Shown here piece by piece: positions 33,105 through 41,463 of a stretch of 64,000 nucleotides of DNA. Origin of the DNA: Aromatoleum evansii (GTDB lineage Bacteria > Pseudomonadota > Gammaproteobacteria > Burkholderiales > Rhodocyclaceae); the NCBI RefSeq assembly GCF_012910805.1, contig NZ_WTVK01000002.1, positions 112,048 through 176,047 of the forward strand, in the 5' to 3' direction. The notes beneath the pieces are model-generated. The model made no database searches. It worked only from the letters and a program-made list of their open reading frames with translations, and was not told the origin of the DNA. Each line of letters begins with the position of its first letter. The first letter of the stretch is position 1. The position numbers and the translations under genes were made by a program.

Positions 33105-34835
33105 ATGCCCTTCACCATCCACGGGCTCCCCGTCTCGCAGGGCATCGCGATCGGCCACGTGCATCTGGTGTCGCACGCGATGCTGGAGGTGAACCACTAC
33201 CACGTCGCGGCGAAGTACCTGCCCGAGGAGGTGGAGCGCCTGAACGAGGCGGTGGCGACCGTGCAGGGCGAGCTGGTGGGGCTGAAGGCTGCAGCCACGG
33301 CCGGCCAGCCGCACAGCGAGGTCGGCGCCTTCGTCGACCTGCAGCTGATGATGCTGGGCGACCCGATGCTGATCGACGGCGCCCGCACGCTGATCGCCGA
33401 ACGTCGCTGCAACGCCGAATGGGCGCTGGTGCAGCAGATGGAGATGGTGGTCGAGCAGTTCGAGCAGATCGAGGACCCCTACCTGCGCGAGCGCAAGGCC
33501 GACGTCGTGCAGGTGATCGAGCGCATCGTGAAGGTGCTGCTGGGCCACCCCGGACACCTGCCGCCGAAGCGTCGCGACGGGCTGGGCACGATCATCGTCG
33601 CGCACGACCTCTCGCCGGCCGACACCATCGGTTTCCGCGATCACAACATCGGCGGCTTCGTCACCGACGTCGGCGGCCCGACCAGCCACACGGCGATCGT
33701 CGCGCGCAGCCTGCGCATCCCGGCGGTCGTGGGCCTGCACCACATCCGCCAGCTCGTCGAGGAGGACGAGCTGCTGATCATCGACGGCACGCGCGGGGTC
33801 GTGATCGTTGCGCCCGACGAGCGCATCGTCGAGGAATACCGCCTGCGCCGCAGCGAGCTGGAGCTGGAACGCTCGAAGCTCAACCGCCTCAAGGACACGC
33901 CCGCGACCACCCTCGACGGCGAGGACGTCAAGATGCTGGCGAACATCGAGGGGCCCAAGGACCTCAACCAGGTCAAGGCGGTCAATGCCGACGGCGTGGG
34001 CCTGTACCGCACCGAGTTCCTGTTCATCGGCCGCGACTCGCTGCCCGACGAGGACGAGCAGTACGAGGCGTATCGCACGGTGCTGAAGTCGCTGGCGGGC
34101 AAGCCGGTGACGATCCGCACCTTCGACGTTGGCGCCGACAAGGCGCTGAACGGCGTCAGTGCGCGCTTCGAGCCGAATCCGGCCTTGGGGCTGCGCGCGA
34201 TCCGCTACTCCCTGGCCGAACCGCAAATGTTCCTGACGCAGCTGCGCGCGCTGCTGCGCGCCTCGGTGCATGGCAAGCTGCGCATCATGATCCCGATGCT
34301 CGCGCACGCGCACGAGATCGACCAGTCGCTGCAGCTGATCGCGAAGGCCAAGGCGGAGCTCGACGCGGAGGGGCTGAAGTACGATCCACGCGTCGAGATC
34401 GGCGGGATGATCGAGGTGCCGGCGGCGGCTCTGGCGCTGGGGATGTTCATCCGCCGCCTGTCCTTCCTGTCGATCGGCACCAACGACCTGATCCAGTACA
34501 CGCTGGCGATCGACCGCTCCGACGAGGCGGTCGTGCATCTGTACGACCCGCTGCACCCGGCGGTGCTGAAGCTGATCGCCGGCACGATCCAGGCGGGCGC
34601 GCGCTTCGGCCTGCCGGTGTCGGTGTGCGGCGAGATGGCGGGCGACCCGGCCTACACGCTGCTGCTCTTGGGCATGGGACTGCGCAACTTCTCGATGCAC
34701 CCCGGCCACATCCTCGAGATCAAGCAGCAGGTGCTGCGCGCCGACCTCAATGAGCTGGCGCCGCGCGTGCAGCGCATCCTCAAGATGGACGAGCAGGCGA
34801 AGGTGCGGGATGCGGTGATGCGGTTGGCGGGGTGA
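33105..34835 (+). CDS. ptsI: phosphoenolpyruvate-protein phosphotransferase (EI)
   Basis: 576 residues, normal EI length. The phosphorylated His is in GGPTSHTAIVARS near residue 195, and the PEP-binding signature includes DGVGLYRTEFLF and FLSIGTNDLIQYTLAIDR, with Cys in VSVCGEMAGDP. It takes phosphate from PEP and gives it to HPr. It is the last gene of the EIIA-HPr-EI operon. Confidence 0.95.
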   Translation: MPFTIHGLPVSQGIAIGHVHLVSHAMLEVNHYHVAAKYLPEEVERLNEAVATVQGELVGLKAAATAGQPHSEVGAFVDLQLMMLGDPMLIDGARTLIAERRCNAEWALVQQMEMVVEQFEQIEDPYLRERKADVVQVIERIVKVLLGHPGHLPPKRRDGLGTIIVAHDLSPADTIGFRDHNIGGFVTDVGGPTSHTAIVARSLRIPAVVGLHHIRQLVEEDELLIIDGTRGVVIVAPDERIVEEYRLRRSELELERSKLNRLKDTPATTLDGEDVKMLANIEGPKDLNQVKAVNADGVGLYRTEFLFIGRDSLPDEDEQYEAYRTVLKSLAGKPVTIRTFDVGADKALNGVSARFEPNPALGLRAIRYSLAEPQMFLTQLRALLRASVHGKLRIMIPMLAHAHEIDQSLQLIAKAKAELDAEGLKYDPRVEIGGMIEVPAAALALGMFIRRLSFLSIGTNDLIQYTLAIDRSDEAVVHLYDPLHPAVLKLIAGTIQAGARFGLPVSVCGEMAGDPAYTLLLLGMGLRNFSMHPGHILEIKQQVLRADLNELAPRVQRILKMDEQAKVRDAVMRLAG

Positions 34836-34844
34836 GGCGTGGCC

Positions 34845-35015
34845 GTGGGAGCGGCTTCGTGTGGGAGCGGCTTCGTGTGGGAGCGGCTTCGTGTGGGAGC
34901 GGCTTCGTGTGGGAGCGGCTTCAGCCGCGAAGCAGCGGTATTGCGGAGTGATCCGCCCATTCGCGGCTGAAGCCGCTCCCACAGGAAACTCCCACAGGAC
35001 GCCGCTCCCACAGGA
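34845..35015. repeat. expanded REP cluster with five tandem 16-bp units
   Basis: The unit GTGGGAGCGGCTTCGT starts at 34845, 34861, 34877, 34893 and 34909; the fifth continues into the usual TTCAGCCGCGAA. An inverted arm CGCGGCTGAAGCCGCTCCCA follows, then three partial CTCCCACAGGA fragments to 35015. The 16-bp spacing is exact. This is a REP element whose left half has been multiplied, lying between ptsI and the metX leader. Confidence 0.9.
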
Positions 35016-35061
35016 CGCGGGCGTTTGACAATTGATCCCGCGCACGCTAATTTTTGTGCCT

Positions 35062-35118
35062 TAGCGCCGATTTGAACCACAGCTTGCGGGCGCTCAATAA
35101 ATCCGGCTAAAGCGAGGA
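35062..35118 (+). ncRNA. SAM-II riboswitch upstream of metX
   Basis: The run from AGCGCCGATTTGAACC through GGGCGCTCAATAAAT to CGGCTAAAGCG follows the SAM-II consensus closely. The P1 arms AGCGCC (35063-35068) and GGCGCT (35089-35094) pair. The invariant ATAAAT and GCTAAAG blocks that build the pseudoknot and ligand pocket are present. SAM-II riboswitches are known before metX in proteobacteria. Binding of S-adenosylmethionine should lower metX-metW expression. Confidence 0.9.
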
Positions 35119-35120
35119 CG

Positions 35121-35156
35121 ACCCAGTCCGCGTTTCGCAGCCGGCTGGGTTTTTTC
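35121..35156 (+). terminator. terminator between SAM-II riboswitch and metX
   Basis: ACCCAG (35121-35126) and CTGGGT (35145-35150) close a stem that also has an inner GCG/CGC pairing, followed by a run of six T. It begins 3 bp after the riboswitch, so it may be the expression platform. The metX start codon lies 19 bp beyond it. Confidence 0.8.
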
Positions 35157-35174
35157 GTTTACAAGAACACGACC

Positions 35175-36302
35175 ATGATCCAACCCCAATCCGTCGGAGT
35201 CGTCGTCCCGCAGCGGGCGCGGTTCACCGACCCGCTGCCGCTGCGCAGCGGGGGCACGCTGCCCGAATACGAGCTGGTCTACGAGACCTATGGCGAACTG
35301 AACGCGGACCGCAGCAACGCGGTGCTCGTGTGTCACGCGCTGTCCGGCTCGCACCATGTCGCCGGCCACTATGCCGACGCGCCTAAGAACATCGGCTGGT
35401 GGGACAACCTCGTCGGCCCCGGCAAACCGCTCGACACGCGCAAGTTCTTCGTCATCGGGGTGAACAACCTCGGCGGCTGCCACGGCTCGACCGGGCCGAT
35501 GTCGATCAACCCGGCCACCGGCGAGCCCTGGGGCGCAGATTTCCCCTTCGTGACGGTGGAGGACTGGGTCGAGGCGCAGGCACGGCTCGCCGACCGGCTC
35601 GGCATCACGCGCTTCGCGGCGATCGTCGGCGGCAGCCTGGGCGGCATGCAGGCGCTGTCGTGGACGCTGCAATACCCGGAACGCGTCGCGAACGCCGTGG
35701 TGATCGCGTCGGCGCCCAAGCTCACGGCGCAGAACATCGCGTTCAACGAGGTCGCGCGCCAGGCGATCCTGTCCGACCCGGAGTTCCACGGCGGCCACTA
35801 CTACGCGCATGGCGTGGTGCCGACGCGCGGCCTCAAGCTCGCGCGCATGGTCGGCCACATCACCTATCTTTCCGATGACGCGATGGGCGACAAGTTCGGC
35901 CGCAGCCTGCGCCACGGCAAGGCGATCTACAGCTACGACGTGGAGTTCGAGATCGAGTCCTACCTGCGCTACCAGGGCGACAAGTTCGCGGGCTTCTTCG
36001 ACGCCAACACCTACCTGCTGGCGACCAAGGCGCTGGACTATTTCGATCCGGCCTTCGAGCACGGCGGCAACCTGCCGGCGGCGCTGGCGCGCGCGACGGC
36101 GGATTTCCTGGTCGTGTCCTTCAGCACCGACTGGCGCTTCTCGCCCGCGCGCAGCCGCGAAATCGTCTATGCGCTGCTGCACAACCAGCGCAACGTGAGC
36201 TACGCGGAGATCGAGAGCGACGCCGGGCACGATTCCTTCCTGCTCGACGAAGCGCAGTACCACGCGCTGCTCACTGCCTACTTCGACCGCATCAAGGTTT
36301 AG
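35175..36302 (+). CDS. metX: homoserine O-acyltransferase MetX
   Basis: 375 residues, alpha/beta hydrolase fold. The nucleophile lies in [12 protein letters not shown] near residue 154, the acid in FSTDWRFSP and the His in DAGHDSFLL. It acylates homoserine (acetyl or succinyl donor cannot be decided here) in methionine biosynthesis. It sits behind a SAM-II riboswitch and 2 bp before metW, the usual betaproteobacterial pair. Confidence 0.95.
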   Translation: MIQPQSVGVVVPQRARFTDPLPLRSGGTLPEYELVYETYGELNADRSNAVLVCHALSGSHHVAGHYADAPKNIGWWDNLVGPGKPLDTRKFFVIGVNNLGGCHGSTGPMSINPATGEPWGADFPFVTVEDWVEAQARLADRLGITRFAAIVGGSLGGMQALSWTLQYPERVANAVVIASAPKLTAQNIAFNEVARQAILSDPEFHGGHYYAHGVVPTRGLKLARMVGHITYLSDDAMGDKFGRSLRHGKAIYSYDVEFEIESYLRYQGDKFAGFFDANTYLLATKALDYFDPAFEHGGNLPAALARATADFLVVSFSTDWRFSPARSREIVYALLHNQRNVSYAEIESDAGHDSFLLDEAQYHALLTAYFDRIKV

Positions 36303-36304
36303 CC

Positions 36305-36892
36305 ATGTCCTACCGTTACGACTACGAAGTCATCACCCAGTGGATCGCGCCGGGGGAGAAGGTGCTCGACCTCGGCTGCGGGGACGGCAGCCTGCTCAAG
36401 CATCTCGCGGAGGTGCGCCAGGTGCAGGGTTACGGCGTCGAGAATGACCCGGACAAGCTGCTCGCATGCACGAGGAACGGCGTCAACGTGATCCAGATGG
36501 ACATGGAGAAGGGGCTCGCCGGGATCGAGGACGGCTTCTTCGACCACGTGATCATGAGCCTGTCGCTGCAGGCGATGCACAACACGCAGGGCATCCTCGT
36601 GGAGATGCTGCGCGTGGCGCGCGAGGCGGTGGTGAGCTTCCCGAACTTCGGCTACTGGCGTCATCGCCAGAGCATCCTCAACGGCCGCATGCCGGTGTCG
36701 GAGAGCCTGCCGCACCAGTGGTTCAACACGCCCAACGTGCGCTTCTTCACGATCTCGGATTTCGACGCGCTGTGCGAGATGAACGGCATCGCGGTGCGCG
36801 AGCGGCTGGCCTTCGACGAGGGCAAGCTGATTCTGGACGAGCCGAACTTCCTCGCCAGCGTCGCGGTGTACCGGCTCGGCCGCGCGGGCTGA
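36305..36892 (+). CDS. metW: methionine biosynthesis protein MetW
   Basis: 195 residues. The methyltransferase-like SAM motif VLDLGCGDGSLL lies near residue 20 and FDHVIMSLSLQAM near 80, with FPNFGYWRHR typical of MetW. MetW works with MetX in methionine synthesis, probably by modulating the acyltransferase. It is co-transcribed with metX and shares its riboswitch control. Confidence 0.95.
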   Translation: MSYRYDYEVITQWIAPGEKVLDLGCGDGSLLKHLAEVRQVQGYGVENDPDKLLACTRNGVNVIQMDMEKGLAGIEDGFFDHVIMSLSLQAMHNTQGILVEMLRVAREAVVSFPNFGYWRHRQSILNGRMPVSESLPHQWFNTPNVRFFTISDFDALCEMNGIAVRERLAFDEGKLILDEPNFLASVAVYRLGRAG

Positions 36893-36958
36893 GGGCGCAG
36901 CTTTCCCCTGCAGGAGCGGCCCCGGGGTTTGTTTGTGGGAACAGCTTCGGAGTTTTTC

Positions 36959-37034
36959 TGTGGGAGCGGCTTCAGCCGCGAATTGGCCGTGCAGGGTGCG
37001 GCGGCGCCCATTCGCGGCTGAAGCCGCTCCCACA
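36959..37034. repeat. REP-like palindrome, copy 6
   Basis: TGTGGGAGCGGCTTCAGCCG and the inverse CGGCTGAAGCCGCTCCCACA surround a spacer of about 30 bp. Two degenerate left halves (CAGGAGCGGCC at 36911 and GTGGGAACAGCTTCGG at 36935) precede it. It lies downstream of metW. Confidence 0.88.
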
Positions 37035-37041
37035 ATGCGGG

Positions 37042-37066
37042 CCCCGGCCAGGGCCGGGGTGCTTTT
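37042..37066 (+). terminator. terminator after metX-metW
   Basis: CCCCGGC and GCCGGGG form a 7-bp GC stem with a short loop, followed by TGCTTTT. It overlaps the stop codon end of the convergent 105-residue gene, so it separates the two transcripts. Confidence 0.7.
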
Positions 37067-37383
37067 CAGCCGACGACGAAGTTCGGGACGTCGACCCGTA
37101 CGGTCGGACGGCCCAGCGCGACGGCGGTGGCGACGGCGAACTGCTTCGCCCAGTCTCCGCCCTGCTTGAAGCGCTCCTCGCCGCCGTATTTGGCGACGTT
37201 GAGGATCATGTCGAGCACGAGGATCTTGCCCATCGGGTTCGACGGCGTGCATTCGAGCCGCTCGAACTCGCCCGACAGCCAGGTGCGCGCCTGGTCCTTC
37301 GCGAGACCGGCGGCGTCCGCGTCGGACACGATCGTCTCGTATTCGCGCTCGGTGCCGAAAACCACGGTGATATGTTGCGTCAT
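37066..37383 (-). CDS. conserved hypothetical protein, 105 residues
   Basis: The start at 37383 (MTQHITVVFGTEREYETIVS) follows AGGAGAGAGGG. There is no signal peptide or membrane helix, and the sequence is soluble and mixed alpha/beta, with a Lys/Gly-rich YGGEERFKQGGDWAKQF segment. I do not recognise the family. Codon use matches its neighbours. It is transcribed alone, convergent with metW and divergent from the ampG-like gene (182-bp gap). Confidence 0.65.
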   Translation of the reverse strand: MTQHITVVFGTEREYETIVSDADAAGLAKDQARTWLSGEFERLECTPSNPMGKILVLDMILNVAKYGGEERFKQGGDWAKQFAVATAVALGRPTVRVDVPNFVVG

Positions 37384-37565
37384 CCCTCTCTCCTCTCCTT
37401 TTTGGTGTTTATGCGTTGAACGTGCATTCTCGGGCGAGTCGGGCAGGCAGGCAAGCCCGCGCCGGCACGCGGCCCCGCGGGGCCGGAATGTAAGCCGCTG
37501 CTGCGGCCCCGGCGCGCGTTGCGGCAATCTGGGATAATGCGCCGATCCCTCGCCGAAAGCCTCCC

Positions 37566-38894
37566 GTGTCGCCCATTTCCTCCGCTCCGCCCCCCGCCGG
37601 CCCGAGATCGTCCCGTCCTGCCTGGATGGATGCCCTGCTCAACCGCCGGATGCTGATCTGCATCTTCACCGGCTTCTCCTCGGGCCTGCCGCTGTACCTG
37701 CTGCTGAACCTGGTGCCGGCCTGGCTGAAGACGGAGGGGCTGTCGCTGAAGGCGATCGGGGCCTTCGCGCTGATCCAGTTCCCCTACACCTGGAAGTTCG
37801 TGTGGGCGCCGCTGCTGGACCGCTTCGGCATCCTGCCGTGGCTGGGACGGCGGCGCAGCTGGATGCTGGTGTCGCAGCTGGGGCTGGTCGGTGCCATTGC
37901 GTGGCTCGGGCAGCTGTCGCCGACCGAGAACCTGACGCTGGTGGTCGCGCTGACGGCGGCGCTGGCCTTCCTGTCGGCGACGCAGGACATCGTGCTGGAT
38001 GCCTTCCGGCGCGAGATCCTGCCCGAACTGGAGCTGGGGCTGGGCAACGCGATCCACGTCAATGCGTACCGCGTCGCGGGCCTGGTGCCGGGCTCGCTGT
38101 CGCTGATCCTCGCCGACCGCCTGCCGTGGAGCGAGGTGTTCGCGATCACGGCGCTGTTCATGCTGCCGGGGGTGGCGATGACGCTGCTGGCGAAGGAGCC
38201 CGCAATCGCGGCCGGGGCGCCGCGCACGCTGCGCGACGCGGTGGTCGAACCCTTCCGCGAATTCTTCGGCCGCCACGGCCTGCACTCGGCGCTGCTGGTG
38301 CTGAGCTTCATCTTCTTCTACAAGCTCGGCGATTCGCTGTGCACCGCGCTGGCGACGCCCTTCTACCTCGACATGGGCTTCACCAAGACCGAGATCGGCC
38401 TGATCGCGAAGAACGCGGGCCTGTGGCCCTCGGTGATCGGCGGCATCCTCGGCGGCATCTGGATGCTGAAACTGGGCATCAACCGCGCGCTGTGGCTGTT
38501 CGGCGTCGTGCAGGTGGTGAGCATCCTGGGCTTCGTGTGGCTCGCGTGGATCGGGCCGGCGCCCTCCGACGCGACGCGCCTCACGGCGCTGGCGATCGTG
38601 ATCTCGGCCGAGGCCGCCGGCGTGGGCCTGGGCACGACGGCCTTCGTCGCCTACATGGCGCGCACGACGCACCCCGCGTACACGGCGACCCAGCTCGCGC
38701 TGTTCACGAGCCTGATGGCGGTGCCGCGCACCTTCATCAACGCCTCGGCCGGCTGGCTGGTCGAGCGCATGGGCTGGTACGAGTTCTTCTGGCTGTGCTT
38801 CTTCCTCGCGATTCCGGGGATGCTGCTGCTGATCCGCGTCGCGCCGTGGAACGGCGAGGCCAAGGCGATCGCGGCGGCGCCCGGACGCGCCTGA
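37566..38894 (+). CDS. ampG: AmpG-family MFS permease
   Basis: 442 residues with a GTG start; about 12 membrane helices. The AmpG-type features FTGFSSGLPLYLLLN, KFVWAPLLDRF and SATQDIVLDAFRRE are at the N-terminal half. AmpG brings muropeptides (anhydro-MurNAc peptides) from the periplasm into the cytoplasm for recycling. It is followed 14 bp later by the glycosylase gene. Confidence 0.88.
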   Translation: MSPISSAPPPAGPRSSRPAWMDALLNRRMLICIFTGFSSGLPLYLLLNLVPAWLKTEGLSLKAIGAFALIQFPYTWKFVWAPLLDRFGILPWLGRRRSWMLVSQLGLVGAIAWLGQLSPTENLTLVVALTAALAFLSATQDIVLDAFRREILPELELGLGNAIHVNAYRVAGLVPGSLSLILADRLPWSEVFAITALFMLPGVAMTLLAKEPAIAAGAPRTLRDAVVEPFREFFGRHGLHSALLVLSFIFFYKLGDSLCTALATPFYLDMGFTKTEIGLIAKNAGLWPSVIGGILGGIWMLKLGINRALWLFGVVQVVSILGFVWLAWIGPAPSDATRLTALAIVISAEAAGVGLGTTAFVAYMARTTHPAYTATQLALFTSLMAVPRTFINASAGWLVERMGWYEFFWLCFFLAIPGMLLLIRVAPWNGEAKAIAAAPGRA

Positions 38895-38908
38895 ACCTTC
38901 ACTCCGCA

Positions 38909-39634
38909 ATGATGACCACGACTACTGCCGATTCCCTGATCGCCGCGGCGCGCGCGCTGTCGGGCACCCTGGATGCGATGCGCTTCGCCGCGCCGGTGAG
39001 CCACGTGTACAACCCGCTCGACTATGCGTGGGCGATCCACGAGGACTACCTGCGCCGTTATGCGGCGGGCAGGAAACGCATCGTCTTCCTCGGCATGAAC
39101 CCGGGCCCCTTCGGCATGGCGCAGACCGGCGTGCCCTTCGGCGAGATCGACACGGTGCGCGACTGGCTGGGCCTCGCGGGGCCGGTCGGCAAGCCGGCGG
39201 TGGAGAATCCCAAGCGGCCGGTCGAAGGTTTCGACTGCGCGCGCTCGGAAGTGAGCGGACGGCGCCTGTGGGGCCTGTTCCGCGAGCGCTTCGGCACTGC
39301 CGAGGCCTTCTTCGCCGAGCATTTCGTCGCCAACTATTGCCCGCTGGCCTTTTTCGACGGCGGGCGCAACGTGACGCCGGACAAGCTGCCGGCAGCCGAA
39401 TCGCAACCGCTGCTGGCGGCCTGCGACGAGCACTTGCGCCGCATGATCGACGCGCTCGCGCCGGACTGGGTGATCGGCGTCGGCGCCTGGGCGGAAGCGC
39501 GCGCGGCCGCGGCCCTGGACGGACGCGGGCCGCGCATCGGGCGCGTGCTGCACCCCAGCCCCGCAAGCCCGGCGGCGAACCGCGGCTGGTCCGAGGCCGC
39601 GAGCCGGCAGCTCGCCGACCTGGGAATCTGGTAA
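38909..39634 (+). CDS. SMUG1-like uracil-DNA glycosylase
   Basis: 241 residues. The active-site motif GMNPGPFGMAQTGVPFGE (near residue 61) and the loop HPSPASPAANRGW near the C-terminus match bacterial SMUG1-type glycosylases, which remove uracil and related damaged bases from DNA. ATG 38909 and 38912 are both possible. It is probably co-transcribed with the ampG-like gene. Confidence 0.88.
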   Translation: MMTTTTADSLIAAARALSGTLDAMRFAAPVSHVYNPLDYAWAIHEDYLRRYAAGRKRIVFLGMNPGPFGMAQTGVPFGEIDTVRDWLGLAGPVGKPAVENPKRPVEGFDCARSEVSGRRLWGLFRERFGTAEAFFAEHFVANYCPLAFFDGGRNVTPDKLPAAESQPLLAACDEHLRRMIDALAPDWVIGVGAWAEARAAAALDGRGPRIGRVLHPSPASPAANRGWSEAASRQLADLGIW

Positions 39635-40049
39635 CAGGGATAGTCGGCGCGCGGGCTTTCCCGTGGGAGCGGCTTCAGCCGCGAATCGGCGGCAGGAGAG
39701 CCCCGCACGGTTGATTCGCGGCTGAAGCCGCTCCCACAGGCGCGCCGGACCGACGCGTCGCGGAAGGCACGGACGGAGGAAAGCGACGATTTCCGCGCCC
39801 TTCGCGCATGAGTGCTGGCCTCGTCACCCCTACCGCAACGCCCGTAACAAACCCCTACTGCACGTACGGTATATCCCTCCATACGCAACGGTTAGCTGCA
39901 ATTTCTTGTTGCATCTCCGGTTTGCGCCCGCTCGTGACGCTGTGACATTTTGATAACCCGTTCGCAAGAAGACCCAGATTTCATAGGGTCCACGAACGGT
40001 CCGTCGCAACGCTGTCTCGCAAGCTCACGCTTCAGAGGGGGAGGATACG
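39635..40049. promoter_or_regulatory. gap before the injection-system locus
   Basis: This 415-bp gap has a REP palindrome at its left end (39662-39739) and then an AT-richer stretch (39820-40030) that should carry the promoter of the injection-system operon. An inverted TGCAA / TTGCA pair lies at 39897-39913. I could not assign a confident -35/-10 pair. No gene is seen. Confidence 0.45.
39662..39739. repeat. REP-like palindrome, copy 7
   Basis: CGTGGGAGCGGCTTCAGCCG and the inverse CGGCTGAAGCCGCTCCCACA flank a spacer of about 32 bp, just after the glycosylase stop codon. Confidence 0.88.
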
Positions 40050-40646
40050 GTGGCGTCGCATCTCGGCATTCTGTCGGTCCTGCAGGCATTGCGCGAGCGC
40101 CTTGCGATCCGCATGGCGGCGCGGCTGGGCGGCAATCCCCAGGTCGAGATCCTTGGTTCGCAGACGCTCGCCGGCAAGCCGCAGGCCAACACCGACACGC
40201 TCGGCATCTACCTTCACCGCGTCTCGGTCGACCCTTTCAGCCGTAATCGCCATCTGTCACCGCTGCCCGGGCGCACCCAGCCGCGCCCCGAGCTGCCGGT
40301 CAACCTGCACCTGCTGCTGATCGCGTGGTGCACGCACACCGACCAGGAAATCGAATACCTCGCCGCGGCGATCCAGATCCTCGGCGGCGGCTTCATGCTC
40401 GAGAGCGCGGACATGAGCCTCGCCGATCCGGACTGGGGCCGCGAGGACGTGGTGCAGGTGCTGCCGGAGGAGATGAGCACCGAGGACCTGATGCGCCTGT
40501 GGGACAGCCTGCCGGGCGACTACCGCCTGTCGGCGCCCTACCTGATCAAGACGGTGCGCCTCGCCCCGGACATCGACCGTGACGAAGGGCCGGCGGTCAG
40601 GACCCTGGTGTTCCCGATGGACGAGCGCAGCGGAGGCGCGCAGTGA
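40050..40646 (+). CDS. eCIS tail terminator/cap protein (DUF4255, Pvc16-like)
   Basis: 198 residues, GTG start after AGGGGGAGGATAC. The N-terminal DUF4255 domain is recognised by TDTLGIYLHRVSVDPFSRN and NLHLLLIAWCTHTDQEIEYLAAAIQ. In Photorhabdus PVC and Serratia Afp the Pvc16/Afp16 protein caps the tube and sheath and sets particle length. Here it is the first gene of the injection-system locus, not the last as in PVC. It overlaps the next gene by 4 bp. Confidence 0.85.
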   Translation: MASHLGILSVLQALRERLAIRMAARLGGNPQVEILGSQTLAGKPQANTDTLGIYLHRVSVDPFSRNRHLSPLPGRTQPRPELPVNLHLLLIAWCTHTDQEIEYLAAAIQILGGGFMLESADMSLADPDWGREDVVQVLPEEMSTEDLMRLWDSLPGDYRLSAPYLIKTVRLAPDIDRDEGPAVRTLVFPMDERSGGAQ

Positions 40647-41419
40647 TCGTCGAGACCCTCGTCCTGCATGCCAGCGACTTCATCGCGTGGGTGGACGCGA
40701 GCGGCGTGCAGGGGGGAGCGAGGCGGCCCGTGCCGGCGCAGAACCTGCGGATCCGGCTCGACAATCCGCCGTCAGATCTCGAACTGGTCCACAAGACCGC
40801 GGGCACGATCCTGTGGCGCAAGGTTCCGGCCGAACTGCGGCGCGTGATCGACGGCGCCGCGAGCCCCGCTGACCTCGCGGTGCCAATGGAGGCCGATGAG
40901 CCCTTGTATGCCGTGGCGGGCGAGGTGCTCGATCCGGCCGGGCACTTCCTGCCGCGCCGCTTCGCGCTTTCCGCCGGCCGCCGCGCGGAACACGCGCTGC
41001 GCCTGTTCCGTTCGCCGTTGGGCACGCGCTTCGGCCGCGCCGGCGGGCTGACCGGCCGCACGACGCTCGAGGACGGCTCGCCCGTGCCCTGGGCGCTGCT
41101 GGCGCTGCGGGTGACGCCGCCACTCGCGACGCCCTTCGATTTCGTCGCCCAGAGCGATGCCCACGGCGAATTCCGGCTGTCGCTGGAACGGCTGCCGGCA
41201 CTCACCAAGGATGCCCCGGCGACGACCTACCCCGGGGTGCTCACGGTGCGCGCCGCCGCGAGCGGCACCGACCCGGACGCCCTGCCCGCGGCGCGCGTGC
41301 GCGGCACGGGCAGCGGCAATGCCGCATTCAAGACCCAGATCACGGTGGACATTGCGCCGGGGCGCATCGCCACCCTGGCGAGCCCCGGACGGGATGCCCT
41401 CGTCCTGCAGTTTTCCTGA
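40643..41419 (+). CDS. eCIS-associated protein with carboxypeptidase-regulatory-like domain
   Basis: 258 residues, no signal peptide. The middle holds a beta-sandwich pattern (GRTTLEDGSPVPWALLALRV ... SDAHGEFRLSLE) like a carboxypeptidase regulatory or Ig-like domain. The N-terminal part has RIRLDNPPSDLELV. It overlaps the cap gene by 4 bp and precedes the sheath gene by 44 bp, so it belongs to the particle operon. It may decorate the sheath or cap; the function is unknown. Confidence 0.6.
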   Translation: MIVETLVLHASDFIAWVDASGVQGGARRPVPAQNLRIRLDNPPSDLELVHKTAGTILWRKVPAELRRVIDGAASPADLAVPMEADEPLYAVAGEVLDPAGHFLPRRFALSAGRRAEHALRLFRSPLGTRFGRAGGLTGRTTLEDGSPVPWALLALRVTPPLATPFDFVAQSDAHGEFRLSLERLPALTKDAPATTYPGVLTVRAAASGTDPDALPAARVRGTGSGNAAFKTQITVDIAPGRIATLASPGRDALVLQFS

Positions 41420-41463
41420 ACCGCTGCTTTCAAGAGCCCCATAGGCACCGAAGGAGAAGCGAC

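Noticed and set aside
34845..34924. CRISPR array
   Set aside because: The units are 16 bp with no spacers and are part of a REP palindrome; no cas genes are present.
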